13,479 bases of DNA from Sulfuricella sp. (GTDB lineage Bacteria; Pseudomonadota; Gammaproteobacteria; Burkholderiales; Sulfuricellaceae): NCBI GenBank assembly GCA_019911785.1, contig JAIOJM010000409.1, forward strand, positions 1-13,479, given 5' to 3'. Every line of letters starts with the position of its first letter. Positions within the stretch are counted from its first letter, which is position 1. Below the pieces are notes generated by a model. That model was not told where the DNA came from and made no database searches. It worked only from the letters and a program-made list of their open reading frames with translations. Below are positions 5,945 to 13,430 of this stretch, piece by piece. The translations under genes and the position numbers were made by a program.

Positions 5945-8361
5945 GCGACTCCGCTCAGCAGAAACCCACCGATATCATTTCCGGCGGCCTGCCTGTCAAG
6001 ATTACAGGCATTGTCTTCTGGGGCATGGTGCTGGTAGGGCTGCTGATTGCTTTCCTCATGCTGGAAAGCAAGGAACGTGAGCTTGCAGCGCAAAATGCTG
6101 CCAATGCAGCGTTTCTAGGACGGGAACTCGTTGAACACATCCGTGAAAATCACTCTCCAACTTTACCCATAAAGAATCTTCAGAACGATCTGCTGCACGT
6201 CTTCAACACGCTGCAACCCAACCTGCATTTCGAAGCGCTTGAACTCACCAGCCAAAGCGATACACTGTTTTTGGGCCGCAAAAATCTTGCCCAGGACGCA
6301 ATAACACTCACGCTGCAAATCGCCTCTGTGCAGGGTAAAGCGCCTGCCCCCCTGCAAATGACGGTTTTCTTTCCCAGTCACAAGAAAACGACAGCAGATT
6401 ACCGCAAGCAAATCCTGATTTCGATCGGGCTAATGGTAGTGGCATTTGGCCTGATTTTGCAGCGCATCCTGCAGCGTTTGCTGTCAAAACCTTTTTTCAG
6501 CATGCTCGCTTCCGCAAAAAAATTTGCCGATGGCGATATCGCTGCGCGTTTCGATGAAACGCGCAGCGACGAGTTCGGCTTTCTCGCCAAATTCATCAAT
6601 CGGGCGCTAGACTCTAGCTTAGAGCAGCAAGAAGAGCTGCGTGACGCACTGGTGCGCACGACTCAATCCGAGGTGGCGCTATCCCGTGAGAAGGAGCGCG
6701 CCGAAGTTACGTTACAATCAATCGCGGATGCCGTTATCACGACCAATGCTTCCGGCGAAGTGCAATATCTGAATCCGGTGGCCGAACGCCTGACTGGCTG
6801 GAAAAATGCAGATGCACACGGTTTGCCACTGGAAACGGTCATTCACATCGTGCATGAAAACAGCCTTGAAGTGATGCCCAACCCTGTCCACGAATGCCTG
6901 AAAACCAACGCCGTGTCGACCATGGGCGCGCACACCGCATTACTGCAACGTAATGGCCTATCCCTCTCAATCGAAGCTTCCGCTGCGCCGATGCGCAACA
7001 AGCAAGACGAAATCATCGGTGCAGTCATGGTGTGTCAGGATGTCAGCCAGGCGCGTAAACTTGCGCTACAGCTTACCTATCAGGCCAGCCATGATGCACT
7101 CACCGGCCTGTATAACCGGCTCAAATTCGAGGAGCACCTGAATCAGTTGCTGGCCAATACAGAAGAACACAGCCAACACGCGCTGCTTTACCTGGATCTG
7201 GATCAATTCAAAATCGTCAACGACACCTGCGGACATATGGCGGGCGACGAACTGCTGCGGCAACTAGCCGGGGAGTTAAAAAACTGCATCAGGCAGGGTG
7301 ACATACTGGCCCGCCTGGGCGGGGACGAATTCGGCGTTTTGCTGGAAAACTGCAATCTGGAACGGGCAACTGAAATCGCCGATAAAATTCGGCTCAAGGT
7401 CAAGGAATTCCGCTTCGCTTGGCACGACAAGTCTTTTGAAATCGGCGCCAGCATCGGCGTGGCAGGGATCATGGCAGACAATTTAAATGCCGCCAATATC
7501 ATGAGTGCGGCCGATCTGGCCTGCTATGCCGCAAAGGACATGGGGCGCAATCGCGTCCACATCTATCAGCCAACCGACACCGCGCTGTTACAGCGCCATG
7601 GCGAGATGCACTGGACAACACAGATCACGCAAGCGCTGGAAGAGGATCGTTTTGTCCTGTATGCCCAACCGATCAGGGAGATTTCAGACGCTGGCCGGAA
7701 CAGCCAACATTGGGAAATCCTGCTCAGGATTAAAGACGAGGATGGCGGGATTATCCCGCCGAATACCTTCATCCCTGCCGCGGAGCGTTACAACAAGATG
7801 CTCAGCATTGATCGCTGGGTCGTTCGCAACGTATTTTCCGCCATCGCCGAAGGCGGCTTCTTCACCGCACCAGGAAGCGCACGCGTCATTGCCATTAACC
7901 TGTCCGGTGCATCGCTGGGTGATGAGAGCATGCTCGATTACATTTGCACCACCAGCAAGGAATCGGGAATATCTCTCAATGAAATCTGTTTTGAAATTAC
8001 CGAGACGGTTGCCATCAGCAACCTGACCAAAGCAACCCATTTCATCAACGAACTCAAGACGCGGGGATGCCGCTTCTCGCTGGATGACTTTGGTAGCGGC
8101 TTAAGCTCGTTCGGCTACCTGAAGAATCTCCCGGTGGATTACATCAAGATCGATGGTGGCTTTGTCAAAGACATGGTAACGGACCCAATTGACCGTGCCA
8201 TGGTGGAGGCAATTAACCAGATCGGCCATGTCATGCAAATCCAAACGATCGCGGAATGGGTGGAAAACGAAGAAACTCTGACGTTGCTCAGACAGATCGG
8301 CGTAAATTTTGCGCAGGGTTACCATACCGGTAAGCCGGTGCCCTTGTGGGGTTTGTCCTGA
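5941..8361 (+). CDS. Membrane HAMP-PAS-GGDEF-EAL c-di-GMP enzyme
   Basis: An 806-residue protein. The first membrane helix is at about 20-41, followed by a periplasmic sensor region of about 115 residues, a second helix near 158-176, a HAMP-like stretch to about 235, a PAS domain at about 258-375, GGDEF at about 378-545 and EAL at about 560-800. The cyclase motif is intact (GGDEF 460-464) and is preceded by an RxxD inhibitory site (RQGD, five residues upstream), so product inhibition is likely. The phosphodiesterase motif reads EIL (592-594) instead of EAL. The other usual catalytic parts are present: NLSG, FEITET, DDFGSG (D715, D716), YIKID and the late FAQGYH glutamine. AEGVE reads AEWVE. 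Both activities are therefore possible. ATG 5941 overlaps the previous stop by 4 bp. A longer reading from 5845 lies inside the previous gene and is rejected. Confidence 0.93.
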   Translation: MSDSAQQKPTDIISGGLPVKITGIVFWGMVLVGLLIAFLMLESKERELAAQNAANAAFLGRELVEHIRENHSPTLPIKNLQNDLLHVFNTLQPNLHFEALELTSQSDTLFLGRKNLAQDAITLTLQIASVQGKAPAPLQMTVFFPSHKKTTADYRKQILISIGLMVVAFGLILQRILQRLLSKPFFSMLASAKKFADGDIAARFDETRSDEFGFLAKFINRALDSSLEQQEELRDALVRTTQSEVALSREKERAEVTLQSIADAVITTNASGEVQYLNPVAERLTGWKNADAHGLPLETVIHIVHENSLEVMPNPVHECLKTNAVSTMGAHTALLQRNGLSLSIEASAAPMRNKQDEIIGAVMVCQDVSQARKLALQLTYQASHDALTGLYNRLKFEEHLNQLLANTEEHSQHALLYLDLDQFKIVNDTCGHMAGDELLRQLAGELKNCIRQGDILARLGGDEFGVLLENCNLERATEIADKIRLKVKEFRFAWHDKSFEIGASIGVAGIMADNLNAANIMSAADLACYAAKDMGRNRVHIYQPTDTALLQRHGEMHWTTQITQALEEDRFVLYAQPIREISDAGRNSQHWEILLRIKDEDGGIIPPNTFIPAAERYNKMLSIDRWVVRNVFSAIAEGGFFTAPGSARVIAINLSGASLGDESMLDYICTTSKESGISLNEICFEITETVAISNLTKATHFINELKTRGCRFSLDDFGSGLSSFGYLKNLPVDYIKIDGGFVKDMVTDPIDRAMVEAINQIGHVMQIQTIAEWVENEETLTLLRQIGVNFAQGYHTGKPVPLWGLS

Positions 8362-8467
8362 ATACTCACCCCCTGGCAGGCTTCTCTTTATTCGCATAAC
8401 CTCTCAGGCTTGCTCGGAAATTCTTGCTGGTCAAGGCTGTAATTATTATGTGCGCAGGAGCTCAGTA

Positions 8468-8968
8468 ATGCTAAAACGTATCGTTCTCGCCACTGCGCTG
8501 GCGCTGTCGCTAAACGGGGTGCAGGCGGTTGAAGCTGAAGGGGTGCCCGCCGTCGAGGTATATGGACCGGCTGGGTGCCTGGCCTGCATGGAATACCTAT
8601 ACCATCTCAGCCAGAACGGCATTGCGGCGACCTTCAAGGGAACGGCTGACATGGCGGCCGTCAAGCGTCGGCTCAGGGTTCCGGCCGCCGTGGAGTCGGT
8701 ACTTACTGCAAAGGTCGGCGGCTATTTTATCGAGGGGCATGTGCCGGCCGACGACATCAAGCTGCTGCTCCGCGAAAAACCGAAGGCCCGCGGCTTGGCG
8801 GTGCCAGGCTTGCCGCTCGGCGCGCCGGGATTCGAGGAGACAGACCCATCGTGCGAGGCAGGCTGCACGATACTGGCCGGAGACTCCGAGCGCGAACCGC
8901 TCCGTGAACTGTTTTTCACCCTGCTGGTGACGCCGGACGGCAAAACCAGTGTCTACGCACGTCACTGA
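8468..8968 (+). CDS. Secreted DUF411-family protein with degenerate metal-binding residues
   Basis: A 166-residue protein with a signal peptide (about residues 1-20, LATALALSLNGVQA). The DUF411 framework is clear: CLAC at 37-40, GYFIEGHVPADDIKLLL at about 85-101, then EKPKARGLAVPGLP and LGAPGFE to about 123. DUF411 proteins are periplasmic and often sit near copper-resistance genes. Their conserved Cys, His and Met residues are presumed metal ligands. Here the usual SCHTA block reads ESVLTA, and the VPGMPxGSPGM methionines are Leu and Phe. Only the first CxxC and the H of EGHVP remain. A new C129-x3-C133 pair and an unusual C-terminal extension follow. The start is supported by AGGAG at 8456-8460. 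The gene is 106 bp downstream of the GGDEF-EAL gene and convergent with the operon to its right. Confidence 0.85.
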   Translation: MLKRIVLATALALSLNGVQAVEAEGVPAVEVYGPAGCLACMEYLYHLSQNGIAATFKGTADMAAVKRRLRVPAAVESVLTAKVGGYFIEGHVPADDIKLLLREKPKARGLAVPGLPLGAPGFEETDPSCEAGCTILAGDSEREPLRELFFTLLVTPDGKTSVYARH

Positions 8969-8984
8969 TAATATGGAAGCTATC

Positions 8985-9053
8985 GTAGGTCAGGTTTTAA
9001 CCTGCCAGAAGTAGGCGCCTCTAGGCGACATGTCGGGCTGAAGCCCGACCTAC
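8985..9053. repeat. Three-hairpin inverted repeat between convergent genes
   Basis: Borders GTAGGTC (8985-8991) and GACCTAC (9047-9053) are exact reverse complements. Inside are three palindromes: CAGGTT-TT-AACCTG (8991-9004), CGCCT-CT-AGGCG (9016-9027) and GTCGGGCT-GA-AGCCCGAC (9032-9049). The last overlaps the right border by three bases, so the full cloverleaf and the long third hairpin compete. The left and right units are inverted, diverged copies of one motif (GTAGGTC plus a short hairpin). The stop codon of the minus-strand amidohydrolase gene (9050-9052) lies within it. There is no T-tract. Confidence 0.65.
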
Positions 9054-9763
9054 TTGCGGTCTGTCACCGCCTGGCACAAAGCCTCGATCACCCAACCCTG
9101 GAATGCGCGCCACTGCCGCCCTCCGTTAAAGACGTGCTTCTGGTTGATCTCCAGCTCGATGCCGATGTAAGACTCGGCTGGGAAACGGCGGCGCAGATAA
9201 GCCGTTAAGCCGTCGGACTTGCCGGCATAGGGGTAATTGCGGCGCACCTTCAGCTCGGGCGCCAGTGCCCTGATCTGCGCCTGCCAGCGGCGGCACAGAT
9301 CAACCTCGCCGGGCTGCGCCGGGTCGTAGAGCAGGCCGATATCGGCGTTGCGCACCGCGCCGTCGAGCTCCGGCGTGAAGCTGTGGGAGGCGACGTGGAT
9401 CACCCGGCTGCCGCGCGCAACCGCTGCGGCAATGTCCGCCTCGACCCTGTTCCGGTAAGGCAGGTAATAGCTTTCCAGTATCTCGCTGCGCACCCAGGCG
9501 GGTACGTCCCGCGTGGCCTCGGAATATAGCCTCGGATGGCCGATGGAGCGGTTGAGGTCGATGAGCAGGCGGCTGGTGGTGGAGACAAACAAGGGCGCGG
9601 CCAGCGCCCTGGCCAGCTCTCTGGCCAAGGCAAGCGCACCGGCGTCGTAGCCGCGGTGGGTTTGCAGCAACGCCTCGAAGCCCGCAAACAGGTGGCGGTA
9701 GCGGAACGGAATGCGGTTGCCGCCATGCTCGCAGGTGATCAGGAAATGGTCTGTTTTCGCCAT
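9050..9763 (-). CDS. N-formylglutamate amidohydrolase family protein
   Basis: A 237-residue protein. Family blocks in order are ITCEHGGNRIP (9-19), HRGYDAGA (36-43), SRLLIDLNRS (64-73), VIHVASHSFTP (121-131), ADIGLLYDP (140-148), RNYPYAGKSDGLTAYLRRRF (175-194) and GIELEINQ (201-208). H13, E12, H36, H123, H127 and E203 are candidates for metal binding and catalysis. HutG-type members hydrolyse N-formyl-L-glutamate in histidine degradation, but no hut gene is present. Beside two ligases and a peptidase, the enzyme more likely cleaves an amide or removes a blocking group from a glutamyl product. Start 9763 gives the normal N-terminus. An extension to 9814 is encoded by a repeat and is rejected. 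No Shine-Dalgarno sequence is visible, because the upstream bases belong to the inserted element. Confidence 0.86.
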   Translation of the reverse strand: MAKTDHFLITCEHGGNRIPFRYRHLFAGFEALLQTHRGYDAGALALARELARALAAPLFVSTTSRLLIDLNRSIGHPRLYSEATRDVPAWVRSEILESYYLPYRNRVEADIAAAVARGSRVIHVASHSFTPELDGAVRNADIGLLYDPAQPGEVDLCRRWQAQIRALAPELKVRRNYPYAGKSDGLTAYLRRRFPAESYIGIELEINQKHVFNGGRQWRAFQGWVIEALCQAVTDRK

Positions 9764-9765
9764 GG

Positions 9766-9947
9766 TTAAAAAAGCGATTAACCACGAATGACACGAATGT
9801 TCACGAATAAACACGAATAGTTAGAAACAATCATTTTCTCTCCAAACAGGTGAATCAGACCAACCATTTTAACCAACTGATTATTCGTGAACATTCGTGA
9901 ACATTCGTGATTCATTCGTGTAAATTCGTGGTTAAAAGATTTTTTAA
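9766..9947. mobile_element. MITE-like inverted-repeat element with arrayed CACGAAT motifs
   Basis: The ends are long inverted repeats. TTAAAAAA (9766-9773) and TTAACCACGAAT (9778-9789) on the left match the reverse complements of 9940-9947 and 9924-9935 on the right, with a 4-bp mismatched spacer in each arm. The arms hold several near-copies of (A/T)CACGAAT(G/A), four on the left (9778-9820) and five on the right (about 9882-9935) in opposite orientation. A non-repetitive AT-rich core of about 60 bp lies between them. No protein is encoded. The element fills all but four bases of the gap between the ligase stop (9950) and the amidohydrolase ATG (9763). It resembles dispersed HEFT/HEFH-type intergenic repeats. 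No target-site duplication is obvious. Confidence 0.7.
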
Positions 9948-9949
9948 GA

Positions 9950-11173
9950 TCAGTCCACGAACATCCGCCCATCGTCCAGGCAGTCGCACAGCTCCCGGTA
10001 AACCGCTTGCAGTCGCGCTTTCGAGCAGTCCGGGCCAACTGCCCGCAGGATGCGGCGGGCGAGCGGCCCTTGTTCCAGCATCACGCGCAGCGGCTCGCGC
10101 CAGCACTCGGAACCGTCCAGCGACGTCGCCTCGATGAGGTGGCGCCAGAGTTCGCCGGCCTGGCATTGCTGGTCGGGAAAACCCAACAGCCGCAGATACC
10201 CGGCATCGCCGATCACCGCCTGCTCGGCGTCGCGGATGCAGGTGTGCAGGATGCTCACCAGAGCATCCGTGCCGATTGCCTGTCGCATTGATTCGGCATC
10301 GTAGATCGCCCGAACGACGGCAGTGACGGCGGCGGCGATGGCGAGGTCGGCCTGCGGGCACTCCTGCACGTCGATCACGCGGATCTCGATGGCATTGCGG
10401 ACGAAGCGCGGGCTCGCGCCGCGAACGTTGAGCCATTCGTGCCGCAGAACGCCATCCGGGTCGAAGGGCGCAATGTCCCGGTACATGGGCGCCATAATTT
10501 TTGCCTGGTACTCTGCCCGAGTGGTGACCGTATCCGGGATCACCCGCGCGATGGTCGATGGAATCCTCGCTTGGTGTGTGCGGTAGGCCTCCATGCGAAA
10601 ATCCAGGAAGCCGGCAGGCCTGCCTTCGACGACGGGCGAGCTCGCCGCCAGCGCAGGGATGATCGGCAGCACCAGCCGGATGGCGGCATGCAGGCGGGCG
10701 AACTCGGCGTCATCGGCAAACGGCAGGTTGAGCTGCATGCTCTGCAGGTTGGCCCAGCCGTGCGCCTTGCAGCCGAAAATGCGGTCGTAGGTCCGGTAGA
10801 TGGCCGCATCGTCGTGGGGCCACAGCCGCGTTTCGGCGAGGGGGTCCATCCACGGGTGCATGGCGGTAGGCATGAGCCGCGCGCCCAGGGGTTCGAGCAG
10901 CCGGTTGATGGATCGAACCTCGGCCTGGAAGGCGGCAGGAAGGGGTTCGAGGGCGGGATCGGGGATCGCGTTCTTGATCTCGATGAGATGCAGCACCAGC
11001 TCGTTGGACCAGCCGAACTTCCCCCGCTGCACTTCCGCCACGCAGGCTCCGGCGGCCCGGCGCAGCAGCTCGTCGGCAACCGGCAGGACCGACAGCGTCT
11101 GCCGGTCCACGATCATGTACTCGAACTCGATGCCGTAGCCGGCGAAGGCATGAAGCGCGGACGGTGCGCTCAT
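9950..11173 (-). CDS. GCS2-family carboxylate-amine ligase (glutamate-cysteine ligase-like)
   Basis: A 407-residue protein of the glutamate-cysteine ligase type 2 (YbdK-like) family. The N-terminal GIEFEYMIVD (14-23) carries the paired glutamates that bind Mg-ATP in the glutamine-synthetase-like fold. Further family blocks are WSNELVLHLIEIKNAIPDP, LMPTAMHPWMDP, IYRTYDRIFGCKAHGWANLQ then SMQLNLPF, and NAIEIRVIDVQECP. Such enzymes join an amino acid's carboxylate, often the glutamate side chain, to an amine with ATP. Some make gamma-glutamylcysteine weakly, but most have unknown substrates. The start codon overlaps the RimK-like stop (ATGA, 11170-11173), so the two are coupled. The pairing with a different ligase suggests successive couplings on one product. 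The 3' end is abutted by the MITE-like element two bases beyond the stop. Confidence 0.88.
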   Translation of the reverse strand: MSAPSALHAFAGYGIEFEYMIVDRQTLSVLPVADELLRRAAGACVAEVQRGKFGWSNELVLHLIEIKNAIPDPALEPLPAAFQAEVRSINRLLEPLGARLMPTAMHPWMDPLAETRLWPHDDAAIYRTYDRIFGCKAHGWANLQSMQLNLPFADDAEFARLHAAIRLVLPIIPALAASSPVVEGRPAGFLDFRMEAYRTHQARIPSTIARVIPDTVTTRAEYQAKIMAPMYRDIAPFDPDGVLRHEWLNVRGASPRFVRNAIEIRVIDVQECPQADLAIAAAVTAVVRAIYDAESMRQAIGTDALVSILHTCIRDAEQAVIGDAGYLRLLGFPDQQCQAGELWRHLIEATSLDGSECWREPLRVMLEQGPLARRILRAVGPDCSKARLQAVYRELCDCLDDGRMFVD

Positions 11174-12642
11174 CGCGAAGTGCCCCGCTTGCGCGCTTCG
11201 ATGCGCTTCAGGAACACGCCCATCACTTCGCGGTAGAGCGCGTCCTTGAGCACGCTGTCCTCGTTGCCGGCATCCACGTTGGGGTTGTCGTTGATCTCGA
11301 TGACGTAAAAGCGGTTGCCGACCTGCTTGATGTCCACGCCGTAGAATCCATCGCCGATCAGGTTGGCCGCCTTGAGTCCCAGCTTCACCACCCGGTCCGG
11401 CGCTTCGCCCACCGACAGCGCCACCGTGAGCCCCTCGACAAAATCCTGCTTCCGGGCGCCGTGCTTGATGATCTGCCAGTGGCCGGGAACCATGAAGTAC
11501 TTCGCCACGAACAGCGGCCGCCGGTCGAGGATGCCGACGCGCCAGTCGAACTCGGTGGGCAAATATTCCTGGGCGATGATCAGCTCCGATTTATCCAGCA
11601 AGGCATTCACCCTGGCTGGCAGCTCCTCCTCCGACTCCACCTTCACCACCCCCAGGGAGAAAGAGCTGTCCGGCTGCTTGAGCACGCAGGGCAGCGCAAG
11701 AGCGGGAATGATCCGGTCCACGTTGTCCCGATGTACCAGCAGGGTTTTTGGTGCGGGGATGCGGTGCCGGGCCAGGATCTCGGCAAGATAGACCTTGTTG
11801 TTGCACTTCAGGATGGAGTCCGGATCGTCGATCACCACCAGGCCTTCAGACGCCGCCCGGCGGGAAAAGCGGTAGGTGTAGTGATTGACGAAGGTGGTGT
11901 CGCGGATGAACAGGGCGTCGAACTCGGCCAGCCTGCCGAAATCCGCCTTGGTGATGAACTCCACGTGCATGCCCAGGGCCTGCGCAGCCTTCTCGAACTT
12001 CTGCATCGCCCTGGCATTGGACGCCGGCTCGGGATTGTCGGGATCGTACAGGATGGCGAGGTCGTAACGCGGTGCGGCACGCTTGGGTACCCGCCGCCTG
12101 CGGCCCATGAAATACTCCGTGGTGGCCTGGATAGCGAATTCCTGGTGCTGGGGTGGGATGTCGCTGGCGGCAATCGGCCGCACGCTGCGGATGCGCCAGT
12201 GATGGTCGCGGCGCTCGAAATCGGCGCGCAGCAATGGCGCCTGCAGCAGATTGAACAGCTGCCGGCTCAGCGCTTCATGGCGGCTCGCCACGTTGCGGCC
12301 GAAGTAGATGCTGAGCTCGAAGGCGTCCGACTTGATCGGCGCCAGCGATTTCTGGATCAGCTCGTCCAGGCCCTCGGTGAGCAGCCGCACCATGTTCCGG
12401 GATTGCAGGTCCTCGATGGTGTTGGCGCGCGGCAGCGGCTTGTGGCCGCGCGCCTCGGCGAGCAGAGAAACGTAGTAGCCGAGGCTCTGGTAGCGGTAGC
12501 TTTTGCACAGGTTGAACACCCTGGCGAAGCGGTCGCTGCCATAGGCCGGATCGGTCAGGTAGGCCCGCGCCGGCACCACGGTCACGCCGGGAACATCGAG
12601 CGGCCAGTCGCGCGGGTTGTTGACCACGATCAGGATGCTCAT
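11170..12642 (-). CDS. RimK-type ATP-grasp ligase with N-terminal RimK-associated domain
   Basis: A 490-residue protein. Residues 1 to about 180 form the RimK-like N-terminal domain (YGSDRFARVFNLCKSYRYQS, SIYFGRNV). After a basic linker (178-192) comes a pre-ATP-grasp part (DLAILYDPDNPEPASNARAM) and the ATP-grasp domain. ATP-binding marks are PCVLKQPDSSFSLGVVKV (318-335), IIAQEYLPTEFDWRVGIL (355-372), YGVDIK (434-439) and the metal-binding VIEINDNPNVDAGNED (447-462) with E449, N451 and N453. ATP-grasp ligases activate a carboxylate as acyl-phosphate and join it to an amine. RimK itself adds glutamates to ribosomal protein S6, but this longer form belongs to a separate subfamily whose target is unknown. 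It overlaps both neighbours by 4 bp (ATGA) in a tightly coupled operon. Confidence 0.92.
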   Translation of the reverse strand: MSILIVVNNPRDWPLDVPGVTVVPARAYLTDPAYGSDRFARVFNLCKSYRYQSLGYYVSLLAEARGHKPLPRANTIEDLQSRNMVRLLTEGLDELIQKSLAPIKSDAFELSIYFGRNVASRHEALSRQLFNLLQAPLLRADFERRDHHWRIRSVRPIAASDIPPQHQEFAIQATTEYFMGRRRRVPKRAAPRYDLAILYDPDNPEPASNARAMQKFEKAAQALGMHVEFITKADFGRLAEFDALFIRDTTFVNHYTYRFSRRAASEGLVVIDDPDSILKCNNKVYLAEILARHRIPAPKTLLVHRDNVDRIIPALALPCVLKQPDSSFSLGVVKVESEEELPARVNALLDKSELIIAQEYLPTEFDWRVGILDRRPLFVAKYFMVPGHWQIIKHGARKQDFVEGLTVALSVGEAPDRVVKLGLKAANLIGDGFYGVDIKQVGNRFYVIEINDNPNVDAGNEDSVLKDALYREVMGVFLKRIEARKRGTSR

Positions 12643-13373
12643 GGCGCGCCCACGCGCTGCTGCGGACCCCGCGGATGAATCACCAGCAGATTCGCGTCGT
12701 GGGTCACAATGCCCAGCAGCACGGCGCCGAGCACGCGGTCGATGTTGATCCAGTACTCGTGCGACGGGCCGTAGGGATGGCGCCCGTAGGGATCGACCAC
12801 CAGCACGGTGCGCTTTGCCCGGTCATAGCCCGCGATCACGACGAAGTGCCCGGCCGGCAAGCCGCGAATATCGTCCGGCTCGTCGTTAGGCCCGTATTCC
12901 CGCGCGGCACGATACAGATAGGTGGAGCTCAACCCCGTGATGATGGGCAGATTGCGGCGCAGCAAACCGCGAATCAGGGGGCGGGAGAGATCGGTCAGGC
13001 GCAGCCGCCCGCCCAGGCTCAGGAATTCCAGATAGCCCTCGGTGACATGCTGCAGCCTGGCGTCCTTCTTCACCTCCCGCTGCCGCTGCAGGCGCTCCGC
13101 GATGTCCACGCCCGGCGCAAACCAGGTGGGGTCGAACACCGTCAGGTTGTAGGTGTAAATGGTGGCCTGATAGCCATGGCGCAGCGCATCGCAGGCCAGA
13201 AAAATCGCGAAGGTGCCGCCGAGCTCCATCTTGCGGGTGCGGGCGATGATTTCCGGAAGGCGCGCATCCTCGCCCCAGTAGCGGTAAACGGCATGCAGGC
13301 AGGTGGGGCCGCAGGTGGTCTCGTCCGGCTGCGGCAGCATCTTGACCGGCAAGCGTAGCGTGATCGGATGCAT
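12639..13373 (-). CDS. C39-like papain-fold cysteine peptidase
   Basis: A 244-residue protein, first gene of the operon. The catalytic layout of C39 peptidases is complete: Q15 (oxyanion hole) and C21 in LPQPDETTCGPTCLHAVYRY, H176 in GHFVVIAGYD, and D194 in VVDPYG. Classical C39 domains cut double-glycine leaders as part of ABC exporters. This one is stand-alone, with no membrane helix or signal peptide, so it is cytoplasmic and may process or release a peptide made or modified by the two ligases encoded downstream. A deamidase or transpeptidase role is equally possible. GAGG at 13381-13384 supports the start. Its 3' end overlaps the RimK-like gene by 4 bp. Confidence 0.88.
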   Translation of the reverse strand: MHPITLRLPVKMLPQPDETTCGPTCLHAVYRYWGEDARLPEIIARTRKMELGGTFAIFLACDALRHGYQATIYTYNLTVFDPTWFAPGVDIAERLQRQREVKKDARLQHVTEGYLEFLSLGGRLRLTDLSRPLIRGLLRRNLPIITGLSSTYLYRAAREYGPNDEPDDIRGLPAGHFVVIAGYDRAKRTVLVVDPYGRHPYGPSHEYWINIDRVLGAVLLGIVTHDANLLVIHPRGPQQRVGAP

Positions 13374-13407
13374 GACTAAGCCTCGCCAAAAGGATACTTA
13401 CATCATC

Positions 13408-13430
13408 AGTATAGGATGTGATGGCGCCAT
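13408..13430 (-). promoter_or_regulatory. Possible operon promoter with a palindrome in the spacer
   Basis: On the minus strand a TATACT -10 box (13413-13408) lies 34 bp upstream of the peptidase ATG. The perfect palindrome ATGGCGCCAT (13421-13430) lies between the -10 and where a -35 would be. No good -35 hexamer is present, so the promoter may need an activator or use another sigma factor. Confidence 0.35.

Noticed and set aside
9050..9763. HutG of histidine degradation
   Set aside because: The family matches, but there are no other hut genes. The gene sits with two ligases and a peptidase, so the specific role is not supported.
9778..9935. Possible CRISPR-like array from the repeated CACGAAT motifs
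   Set aside because: The repeats are about 7-9 bp, spaced only a few bases apart and arranged as opposing arms. There are no unique spacers of constant length and no cas genes.
9778..10038. Small minus-strand ORF spanning the repeat element (contains NHEFTRMNHE-like text)
   Set aside because: This peptide is a translation of the repeat motif itself and overlaps the ligase gene. It is a known kind of annotation artefact.
11164..12678. Long open frame (504 codons) on the plus strand opposite the RimK-like gene
   Set aside because: It is antisense to a clear ATP-grasp gene and has no recognisable domain. Long antisense frames are common in GC-rich coding DNA.
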